Origin: Thermoplasmata archaeon
Lineage (GTDB): Archaea > Thermoplasmatota > Thermoplasmata > Lutacidiplasmatales > UBA184
Direction: 5' to 3'
DNA: 6,763 bases
Assembly: GCA_030039715.1 (NCBI GenBank)
Contig: JASHVA010000126.1
Location: 1-6,763 of the forward strand
This document shows, piece by piece, positions 1 through 4,756 of this stretch (the first letter of the stretch is position 1; each line of letters opens with the position of its first letter). The notes beneath the pieces are model-generated. The model saw only the letters and a list, made by a program, of their open reading frames with translations, was not told the DNA's origin and ran no database searches. A program made the translations under genes and the position numbers.

Positions 1-1037
1 CGTTCGGCCGCGAGCGCCGCGGCGTCGACCCCCGCCGCGCGGAGGGTCGCCGGCTCGTGGGCGTGCTCCGACAGGCGACGGAAGCGGTGCGCGAGGGGCG
101 CGGGAGTGCGACCGGCTTCGTCCGCGGGCGCGACCGCGAGCGCGAGGGCCTCGAGCCGTTCGCGCGCGCTCGGGTGGTCGAACTCGGCGACGAGGGGAAG
201 CAGGACGGCGAGCAGGCGGCCGTACGGGAGCCCCGTCGGCCGTTCGAGCGCGCGGGCGAGCGCGTGGCCGATCCCCCGCTGCGCGTTCGACGCCGCGAGG
301 CCGGCGGCGGTCGCGGCGTAGTGGATCGCGGCCCGCGCGTCGGGGTCGTCGCTCCAGCGGAGGGCGTGGGGGAGGCGGCGCACGACCGTGGCCGCGGCGT
401 CGACCGCGAGCGCGTCGGAGAACGGGTTCGACCAAGCGGAGAGGTACGCCTCGGTCGCGAGCGCGAGGACCTCGAAGGCGCCGTCGGCGACCTCTTCGGC
501 CGAGAGGCCCGTCGCCGCGCCCGCATCCACGAGCGCCCACTCCGGAACGAGTCCCCGGTGCGCGAGCTCGAGCGGGGCGCCGTCCTCCCCGACCAGGTCG
601 GCGGTCCAGCTCGCCTCCGCGCCGCTCCCGCTCGTCGTCGGCACGGCGGCGAGGCGCGTGGGGGGCGGGTCCGGGCAGTCGAGGAGCGGCGTGAACTCGG
701 CGAGCGCGACCTCGGGCCGCTCGGCCCAGAGCCGGGCCGCCTTGGCCGCGTCGATCGTCCGCCCGCCGCCGACCGCGACCAGCCAGTCGGGGGCGTACGA
801 CGCCACGCGGTCCCGCAGGGCCCGCACCGCGTCGAGGCGATGGGGTTCGGCGAGGTCGGCGATCACCTCGACGTGGGTCTCGGTCTTCGCGAGCTCCTCG
901 ACGACGCGGCGCTCTCCGCCGCGCCGGGAGACGTTCGGGTCGACGAGGACGAGCGCCCGGCGGGCCCCGAGGCCGCTCAGCTGCTCGATCGCGCCCGGTC
1001 CCCAGGCGATCCGGGGCGCCGTGAAGAAACCGGTCAT
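1..1037 (-). CDS. Iron-type (group III) alcohol dehydrogenase homologue with degenerate metal site, 3' end outside window
   Basis: My minus-strand translation from ATG at 1037 is open to the window edge (345 residues; relatives have about 380-400, so the C-terminus is missing). The fold assignment rests on family landmarks: a GGGRTIDAAK dinucleotide motif (residues 90-99), PTTSGSGAE (133-141), a TEAYLS..NPFSDAL helix (from about 195) and GHALARAL (from 257). Family members reduce aldehydes or ketones with NAD(P)H using Fe or Zn held by Asp, His, His, His. Here an ungapped motif alignment places Glu189, Leu193, His258 and Tyr272 at those sites, and the second His of the usual HALAH is Arg262. 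The metal site is therefore largely lost while nucleotide-binding motifs remain. The start has a GGGAG ribosome-binding site 5 nt upstream and lies 28 nt after the Fur-like gene, so the two are probably co-transcribed. It may be a metal-independent enzyme or a pseudoenzyme; the substrate is unknown. Confidence 0.85.
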   Translation of the reverse strand, partial: MTGFFTAPRIAWGPGAIEQLSGLGARRALVLVDPNVSRRGGERRVVEELAKTETHVEVIADLAEPHRLDAVRALRDRVASYAPDWLVAVGGGRTIDAAKAARLWAERPEVALAEFTPLLDCPDPPPTRLAAVPTTSGSGAEASWTADLVGEDGAPLELAHRGLVPEWALVDAGAATGLSAEEVADGAFEVLALATEAYLSAWSNPFSDALAVDAAATVVRRLPHALRWSDDPDARAAIHYAATAAGLAASNAQRGIGHALARALERPTGLPYGRLLAVLLPLVAEFDHPSARERLEALALAVAPADEAGRTPAPLAHRFRRLSEHAHEPATLRAAGVDAAALAAE

Positions 1038-1042
1038 CGTCG

Positions 1043-1047
1043 CTCCC
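1043..1047 (-). promoter_or_regulatory. Shine-Dalgarno site of the alcohol dehydrogenase homologue
   Basis: GGGAG on the minus strand lies 5 nt before the ATG at 1037. It supports that start and fits an internal gene of an operon translated by Shine-Dalgarno pairing, in contrast to the leaderless first gene upstream. Confidence 0.55.
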
Positions 1048-1065
1048 GCCGGGACGGGCGGGCGC

Positions 1066-1368
1066 TCACGCCGCCGGACCCTCGCGGCACCGGCGGCAGG
1101 CGCCGGTCGCGGAGAAGGCGATGCCGTCGACGCTCCAGCCATCCGGATGGCGGCCGGCGAGCTCGGTGAGGACGTGTCGGTCGAGGTCGGTGAGCTCGAT
1201 CGCCTGGATCCGTCCGCAGTTCCGACAGACGATGTGGGCGTGCGGCTCCTCGCCGAGGTCGACGCGGACGACGCGCTCCGGCGCGGGAGGCGGTTTCCAA
1301 TCGGCCGGCAGCTTCGGCCGTGCGCGGCGGGGCCGGGAACGGGACGGGGCGCGACGGCTCCGAGGCAT
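1066..1368 (-). CDS. Short Fur-family protein: C-terminal dimerisation/zinc domain only, no DNA-binding domain
   Basis: The 100-residue product matches the second half of Fur/PerR/Zur regulators: HAHIVCRNCG (43-52), a helix of about 15 residues, then GWSVDGIAFSATGACRRC (77-94). Cys48, Cys51, Cys91 and Cys94 form the two CxxC pairs of the structural zinc site, and His43 and His45 match part of the regulatory metal site. The roughly 80-residue winged helix that normally comes first is absent. Residues 1-20 are instead a very arginine-rich tail. An in-frame stop at 1423-1425 and the lack of any other start before 1368 show that the DNA-binding domain is not encoded upstream in this frame. A TATA-like box centred about 26 nt upstream supports a leaderless mRNA starting at this ATG. 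The protein could bind zinc, dimerise and modulate a full-length Fur homologue, or contact nucleic acid through its basic tail; both roles are inference. The alcohol dehydrogenase homologue follows after 28 nt. Confidence 0.8.
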   Translation of the reverse strand: MPRSRRAPSRSRPRRARPKLPADWKPPPAPERVVRVDLGEEPHAHIVCRNCGRIQAIELTDLDRHVLTELAGRHPDGWSVDGIAFSATGACRRCREGPAA

Positions 1369-1390
1369 CGGGCCCGCCGACCCTTCCGGC

Positions 1391-1398
1391 GTATTTAG
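1391..1398 (-). promoter_or_regulatory. TATA-like box of the short Fur-family gene
   Basis: CTAAATAC on the minus strand is an A/T island in very GC-rich DNA. Its centre is 26-27 nt before the ATG at 1368, the standard archaeal TATA-to-start distance, which predicts a leaderless transcript. Confidence 0.55.
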
Positions 1399-1413
1399 GG
1401 GGTCGTCGGCCGC

Positions 1414-1428
1414 CGGGAAACCCTATAC
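1414..1428 (+). promoter_or_regulatory. BRE/TATA-like promoter of the Nudix gene
   Basis: GGGAAA followed by CCTATAC resembles an archaeal BRE plus TATA element. The TATA centre, near 1425, is about 26 nt upstream of the GTG at 1451, predicting a leaderless mRNA and supporting that start codon. It faces away from the promoter at 1391-1398. Confidence 0.55.
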
Positions 1429-1450
1429 CCGCGGCCGGGACGATGCCGGC

Positions 1451-1954
1451 GTGTCGGCCCCCGGACTTCCCCCGCTTCCTCCGCCCCACTCGCGCGTGGG
1501 GGTCGGGGGCGTGCTCGTGCGCGAGGGGCGGGCGCTCGTCAACCGCGCCGTCTACCGGACCCGCTTCACGATCCCGAGCGGCTACGTCGAGCGCGGGGAG
1601 AGCCTCGAGGGGGCGCTCGGCCGGGAGTTCGCCGAGGAGACCGGGGTCACGGTCACGGTCGGCCGGCTCCTCTTGGTCCGGCACAAGGTCGTGGCCCCCG
1701 AGGAGAGCGACGTCTACTTCGCCTTCGCCGTCGAGCGCGTGGCGGGCGAGCCCGCGGCCCTGCCGCCCGAGATCGCGGAGGTCCGGGAAGTCCCGGTCGC
1801 CGAGGCGCGCGACGCGACGTGGATCTCCGAGCTCTCGCGGATCGCGATCCGGCTCGCCGCCGAAACCGCGGGGGCCTGGCCGCGTTCGCCGTGGTCCGGC
1901 GGGGAGATCCCCGGACTCGTGGCCGAGGCGTACTACCCGGCGCGGGGCCCGTAG
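1451..1954 (+). CDS. Nudix hydrolase
   Basis: The 167-residue product has a complete Nudix box at residues 44-66 (G-x5-E-x7-REFAEETGV), with the REFxEE glutamates that bind Mg2+ or Mn2+. Family members hydrolyse nucleoside diphosphates linked to another group, such as ADP-ribose, NADH, Ap4A or oxidised dNTPs. The substrate here cannot be told, since no specificity motif is recognisable beyond the box. The N-terminal strand (VGVGGVLV, 16-23) is typical, and the C-terminus carries a helical tail of about 40 residues. GTG at 1451 was chosen because a BRE/TATA element lies about 26 nt upstream and the Nudix fold begins a few residues later; GTG at 1496 is possible but would clip the first strand. 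The frame is open far upstream, but that extension is proline/arginine-rich and overlaps the opposing Fur-like gene. The stop is one base from that of the convergent KaiC-like gene. Confidence 0.92.
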   Translation: MSAPGLPPLPPPHSRVGVGGVLVREGRALVNRAVYRTRFTIPSGYVERGESLEGALGREFAEETGVTVTVGRLLLVRHKVVAPEESDVYFAFAVERVAGEPAALPPEIAEVREVPVAEARDATWISELSRIAIRLAAETAGAWPRSPWSGGEIPGLVAEAYYPARGP

Positions 1955-1955
1955 C

Positions 1956-2780
1956 TCAGCCCGAACGGCTGCGCGTCACGCCGCGGCGCGAGATCGTGAG
2001 CCCGAGGTCGATGTCGAGGCCCGAGGGGCCGATCCGGTACGGGTGCAGCTGGACGTCGTGGGCGCTCCCCCGGAACTTCTCGATGCCGATCGCGCGGACG
2101 TTCGCGCCGTTCCGCTCCCAGCGGAAGAGCCGGATCTCCCCGCGGGCGAGGACCCGCTCGGTCGACGCCACGTCCTCGGCCGGAGACTCGACGGTCAGGA
2201 TCGCCGTCACGCCGAGGTCGGAGAGGAACCGGAGGAACGACTGGGCCCCTCCGTCCTCGTCGATCCCCTTCATGCAGAAGTACTGCAGCGCGGTCAGCGA
2301 GTCGATGACCACTCGGGAGTATCCCGTCCGCGCGAGCTCGCTGCGGAGCATCTGCTCGAGCGCCGCCACGCTCACCTCGACGCCGGTGAGCTCGGGCGTC
2401 CGGCGAATCACCCACGGGATCCGGCCGAACGGCCGGGTGAGCCGGACCGTCGCGATGTCGCGGAACGGCACGTGCTCGTAGTGCATCACATCCGGGATTG
2501 CGTCGAAGACGTCGACGCGAGCGAACTCGGGGCCGAGCCCGCGGTGGTTGAACCGGCACTCGTTCGGCGGCTCCTCGAGCGTCACGAGGAGGGCGCGCTC
2601 GCCGCGCCGGGTCCCTTCGCAGAGGAACTCGAGGGCGAGCGTCGTCTTTCCGGTCCCCGACGGCCCGACGATCAGGTACGGGCGTCCGGGGAGCAGCCCC
2701 CCGTCGAGCATCGCGTCGAGCGAGCGGTTGCCGGTCGAGACCCGCGCCGTCGCCGCGTCGGCCGGAGGATCGTTCGCCAC
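1956..2780 (-). CDS. KaiC-like (RecA-superfamily) ATPase, single domain
   Basis: The 274-residue product is a single KaiC/RadA-type ATPase domain. Visible elements are Walker A GPSGTGKT (39-46), the paired glutamates LEEP (69-70) that activate water in KaiC, Walker B RVVIDS with Asp160, and the KFRGSAHD signature (235-242) near the C-terminus. One domain rather than two, and the absence of a kaiA/kaiB context, mark it as one of the many archaeal KaiC paralogues with signalling or unknown roles, not a proven clock protein. GTG at 2780 is preferred because a GGAGG site lies 10 nt upstream and the fold begins about 15 residues later. The frame stays open to another GTG at 2915, but that extension is low-complexity and proline-rich. 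It lies downstream of the aquaporin gene on the same strand, separated by 172 nt that may hold its own promoter, so operon membership is uncertain. Confidence 0.93.
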   Translation of the reverse strand: MANDPPADAATARVSTGNRSLDAMLDGGLLPGRPYLIVGPSGTGKTTLALEFLCEGTRRGERALLVTLEEPPNECRFNHRGLGPEFARVDVFDAIPDVMHYEHVPFRDIATVRLTRPFGRIPWVIRRTPELTGVEVSVAALEQMLRSELARTGYSRVVIDSLTALQYFCMKGIDEDGGAQSFLRFLSDLGVTAILTVESPAEDVASTERVLARGEIRLFRWERNGANVRAIGIEKFRGSAHDVQLHPYRIGPSGLDIDLGLTISRRGVTRSRSG

Positions 2781-2790
2781 CGCGGTCGTT

Positions 2791-2795
2791 CCTCC
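2791..2795 (-). promoter_or_regulatory. Shine-Dalgarno site of the KaiC-like gene
   Basis: GGAGG on the minus strand lies 10 nt before GTG 2780. The spacing is slightly long, but it is the clearest ribosome-binding site near this gene and decides the start over the upstream GTG at 2915. Confidence 0.5.
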
Positions 2796-2843
2796 GTGGG
2801 GTTCGAGAACCTCGCCGACGTCCGGGTCGATGGGCGGTCCGCG

Positions 2844-2856
2844 TTCAAGTAGTTTC
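2844..2856 (-). promoter_or_regulatory. Possible weak promoter of the KaiC-like gene
   Basis: GAAACTACTTGAA on the minus strand is the most A/T-rich patch in the 172-nt gap between the aquaporin and KaiC-like genes. It would start a transcript near 2823, giving a leader of about 43 nt that contains the GGAGG site. It matches the TATA consensus poorly. The same gap has a 10-bp palindrome, CGAGCGCTCG, at 2894-2903 and otherwise nothing recognisable. Confidence 0.25.
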
Positions 2857-2936
2857 GGCGGCCCGCGGCGCTCCGGCCGTACCGTGTCGGAAGCGAGCGC
2901 TCGGAGGCCCCCCACTGCAAACGTTCGCGGCCCGGG

Positions 2937-2952
2937 CTCGGAGCGGACCGAG
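2937..2952 (-). terminator. Hairpin directly after the aquaporin stop codon
   Basis: Five-base arms CTCGG and CCGAG with a 6-nt loop abut the aquaporin stop at 2953. There is no T-run, which archaeal termination usually uses, so it may be an mRNA 3'-end or stability element or chance. Confidence 0.25.
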
Positions 2953-3654
2953 TCACCCGTGGGGCTCTCGCGTCGGGTCGAAACGTCGCCCCGGCCCGCG
3001 GTCGGCGGCGTCTACGGACCGTGGTTTCCAGGTGGACGCCACGGCGAGGGCGGCGAGAGGTATCGCGGTGAAGTAGAGCCCTATGTCCGTGAAGACCCCG
3101 GACCAAACGGCCGACCCGAGCGTCCGAGCGGGGTTCAGAGAGCTCCCCGTGAACGGGCCGATCAGGTACGTCGAGACCCCGACCGCGAGGGGGGGTAGCG
3201 CCAATCGCCATCGGAAACGGCCCTGCCCGTGGTCGGCGAGGAGAAACACCGCCGCCACCAGTAAGGCGCTGAACCCGGCCTCCGCGGCGAACGCCTCCAG
3301 GAACGGCACCGACGGCAGAGTGGCACCCAGGTCGTTACCCGCCCCGAGCGCGAACCGCACGACGCCGCTGGCGATGAGCGCCCCCAGGAACTGGGCTGCC
3401 CAGTACCCAGGGACGAGCCGCCAGGCGACCCGACCGCTCGCCGCTAGGGCAAGCGTGACCGCCGGATTCAGGTGGGCGCCCGACACGCTGACGAAGGCGA
3501 CGATCGGGACGAGCACCGCCGCGAACCAGGCGATCGCGAGGAGCCACTGGGGAATCTCCCCCGCTCCCGCGACGATCGTTCCGGTGCCGATCCCCACGAG
3601 GAGGGCGGTGCCGGCGGCCTCGGCCGCGCACCGACGGAACGGGTCCCGGTTCAC
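2953..3654 (-). CDS. aqpS: Aquaporin/MIP-family channel, probable arsenite channel of the ars cluster
   Basis: The 233-residue hydrophobic protein has the MIP layout of six membrane segments and two half-helices with NPA motifs, LNPAVT (Asn63) and LNPART (Asn174). Counting from the NPAs as in AqpZ and GlpF, the aromatic/arginine filter is Trp43, Thr162, Ser171 and Arg177. The Trp is the GlpF-type residue and there is no AqpZ-type His, which suggests a pore open to small uncharged solutes rather than water only. The GTG start overlaps the arsC stop by 4 nt (GTGA), implying translational coupling. In Sinorhizobium meliloti the aquaporin AqpS lies in an ars operon with ArsC and lets arsenite made by ArsC leave down its gradient; the same role is inferred here by context. 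The symbol is by analogy. A glycerol or general solute channel is the alternative. Confidence 0.92.
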   Translation of the reverse strand: MNRDPFRRCAAEAAGTALLVGIGTGTIVAGAGEIPQWLLAIAWFAAVLVPIVAFVSVSGAHLNPAVTLALAASGRVAWRLVPGYWAAQFLGALIASGVVRFALGAGNDLGATLPSVPFLEAFAAEAGFSALLVAAVFLLADHGQGRFRWRLALPPLAVGVSTYLIGPFTGSSLNPARTLGSAVWSGVFTDIGLYFTAIPLAALAVASTWKPRSVDAADRGPGRRFDPTREPHG

Positions 3655-4097
3655 TGCGCACCGCTCCGAAGCCTCGCGTACTGCGAGCGCTCGAACACGA
3701 TCAACTCAGTGCGCAGCCGCTTCACGCGGTCGACGATCCGGTCGCGTACGTCGCGGAACCCGGCGTCGTCGAGCCCCGCCGGATCCGGCAGTGACCAGTC
3801 GCGCAGTTCGAGTCCCTTGAGATGAGCGGGGCAGCTCGCGTCCTCGAGGCAGCCCATCGTGACCCGGAGCTGGGCCTCGTCCATCGTCTCCTTCGTCAGT
3901 GGCTGCGGGGGATGGGGCGGCAGCGCGAGACCGATCTCCTCGAGCATCGGCGCGGTGCGGGCGTCGGGGGCCGTCGCCGGTCGGGTTCCCGCCGATTTCG
4001 CGACCCAACCGGGCGGAGGGTTCGCGTTGAAAGCCGCCTCGGCGATGAGTGACCGGCACGCGTTCTCGACGCAGAGGAAGAGGACCACGCGGGCCAT
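3651..4097 (-). CDS. arsC: Arsenate reductase ArsC, thioredoxin-coupled (low-molecular-weight phosphatase fold)
   Basis: The 148-residue protein reduces arsenate to arsenite in the cytoplasm. The phosphatase P-loop CVENACRS places the nucleophile Cys9 before Arg15. Cys83 and Cys89 (GCLEDASCP) form the relay pair that distinguishes thioredoxin-coupled ArsC from plain tyrosine phosphatases, and Asp105 in LPDPA is the general acid. The positions almost match staphylococcal pI258 ArsC (Cys10, Cys82, Cys89, Asp105). ATG 4097 is chosen because the first strand, ARVVLFLC, starts there as in relatives. An in-frame GTG at 4154 would add 19 proline-rich residues. The gene lies 75 nt after arsR and overlaps the aquaporin gene by 4 nt. 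An AGTAAACC patch near 4155-4162 could be a weak internal promoter, but read-through from the arsR promoter is simpler. Confidence 0.94.
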   Translation of the reverse strand: MARVVLFLCVENACRSLIAEAAFNANPPPGWVAKSAGTRPATAPDARTAPMLEEIGLALPPHPPQPLTKETMDEAQLRVTMGCLEDASCPAHLKGLELRDWSLPDPAGLDDAGFRDVRDRIVDRVKRLRTELIVFERSQYARLRSGAQ

Positions 4098-4172
4098 CGC
4101 AACCGTCTCAGGTCGGGGGCCGGCAGGGGGAGTGGTCGCGAACGGAGGGCGCACGGTTTACTGCCCCGGGCG

Positions 4173-4538
4173 TCACCGCAGTATTCCCCGGGCGTCGGAA
4201 GTCAGTTGGTAGTACTGCCACTTGCCCTGGCGGCGGGCAGTCACCAGTCCAGCCTCCTCGAGGAGGGCCATGTGATGGCTGACCGTGGCGTGCGTGAGAC
4301 CGGTCGCGGCCTGGATTTCGCACGCGCAGAGCTCGGTTTTCCGCCGCAACATCCACACCGCGAGGAGGCGGTTCTCGTCGCCAAGCGCACGGAGTTGTTT
4401 CAGCGCGTCGCGGAACTCGGAGGAGTCGGCAATCGCCCGAGCCTCGCCCTCGTACTCGGCGACGCAGCAATTCGGGTCGTCGCCGGTGAGGCGTCCCAGG
4501 CGTTCGCCGAGCACTCGCAGGCTTCCCGAAGTCGGCAT
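4173..4538 (-). CDS. arsR: ArsR-family metalloregulatory repressor
   Basis: The 121-residue winged-helix repressor is expected to bind operator DNA without arsenite and release it when As(III) or Sb(III) binds. The core covers about residues 42-115. ELCACEI (69-75) is the ELCVC-type metal box with Cys71 and Cys73, and THATVSHHMALLEEAGLV (82-99) is the recognition helix region, followed by the wing ARRQGKWQYY. An extra N-terminal stretch of about 40 residues contains adjacent Cys24 and Cys25, which could supply further thiol ligands as the N-terminal cysteines do in CadC. A cadmium or lead response is therefore possible, but the arsC and aquaporin neighbours favour arsenite. The ATG at 4538 lies about 26 nt from a TATA box flanked by palindromes, so the mRNA is probably leaderless and the gene autoregulated. 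Confidence 0.95.
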   Translation of the reverse strand: MPTSGSLRVLGERLGRLTGDDPNCCVAEYEGEARAIADSSEFRDALKQLRALGDENRLLAVWMLRRKTELCACEIQAATGLTHATVSHHMALLEEAGLVTARRQGKWQYYQLTSDARGILR

Positions 4539-4540
4539 CG

Positions 4541-4558
4541 TGTAGACTGATGTCTACA
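4541..4558. promoter_or_regulatory. arsO: Probable ArsR operator 1 (between TATA box and start)
   Basis: A perfect inverted repeat TGTAGAC-TGAT-GTCTACA, with 7-bp arms, occupies about -3 to -20 relative to the arsR start. Binding here would block polymerase and start-site opening. The same half-site recurs in the second palindrome at 4566-4583. Confidence 0.75.
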
Positions 4559-4567
4559 TGATATATG
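4559..4567 (-). promoter_or_regulatory. TATA box of arsR-arsC-aquaporin
   Basis: ACATATATC-type A/T core (ATATAT at 4561-4566) is centred 25-26 nt upstream of ATG 4538, predicting transcription from the A of the start codon. It lies exactly between two operator palindromes. It is also the spacer region of a third nested palindrome, GTCTACAT/ATGTAGAC, at 4552-4572. Confidence 0.7.
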
Positions 4568-4583
4568 TAGACTCCTATCTACA
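4566..4583. promoter_or_regulatory. arsO: Probable ArsR operator 2 (upstream of TATA box, over BRE)
   Basis: The inverted repeat TGTAGA-CTCCTA-TCTACA has 6-bp arms and is 18 bp like operator 1, with centres 25 bp apart. It would cover the BRE position of the arsR promoter and so interfere with TBP/TFB loading. Confidence 0.7.
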
Positions 4584-4756
4584 TGACAGGGGTCGGAAGG
4601 ACGCGGCACATCGCAGCCGCGGGCAGGGGTCGCCCTGGATTCGCGCCCTCCGCGCCGGCCTCGGACGGCGGTCGCGGGGCCGGGCTCAGGGGTCCGGGGT
4701 TCGTCCGGCGTGAAGGGCTTTCTCCGCGGAGGGGGTGGGCCAGCCTGGAACGGGTC

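Noticed and set aside
57..1169. Long plus-strand open frame opposite the dehydrogenase homologue, and a second overlapping it.
   Set aside because: The product is Arg/Gly/Glu-rich low-complexity sequence with no recognisable motif. The minus strand has a clear dehydrogenase; GC-rich DNA leaves long chance frames.
1945..1980. GGGCCCGTAGCTCAGCC looks like the 5' end of a tRNA (acceptor arm plus D-stem).
   Set aside because: There is no matching D-stem 3' half, no anticodon arm and no GTTCGA T-loop downstream, and the sequence is accounted for by the ends of the Nudix and KaiC-like genes.
1320..2852. A 510-codon plus-strand open frame spanning the Nudix and KaiC-like genes.
   Set aside because: It runs through two well-supported genes in another frame or strand and shows only Arg/Ser/Pro-rich composition, so it is a shadow frame.
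2781..2915. N-terminal extension of the KaiC-like protein from GTG 2915.
   Set aside because: The extra 45 residues are Pro/Arg-rich and unlike KaiC. The GGAGG site favours GTG 2780.
4098..4154. Longer arsC starting at GTG 4154.
   Set aside because: It would add 19 proline-rich residues ahead of the first strand; arsenate reductases of this type begin almost at that strand, matching ATG 4097.
4583..4756. SnoaL-like protein starting at ATG 4583.
   Set aside because: The 58 extra residues are low-complexity and the start codon would sit at the edge of the ars operator; homology begins at ATG 4757.
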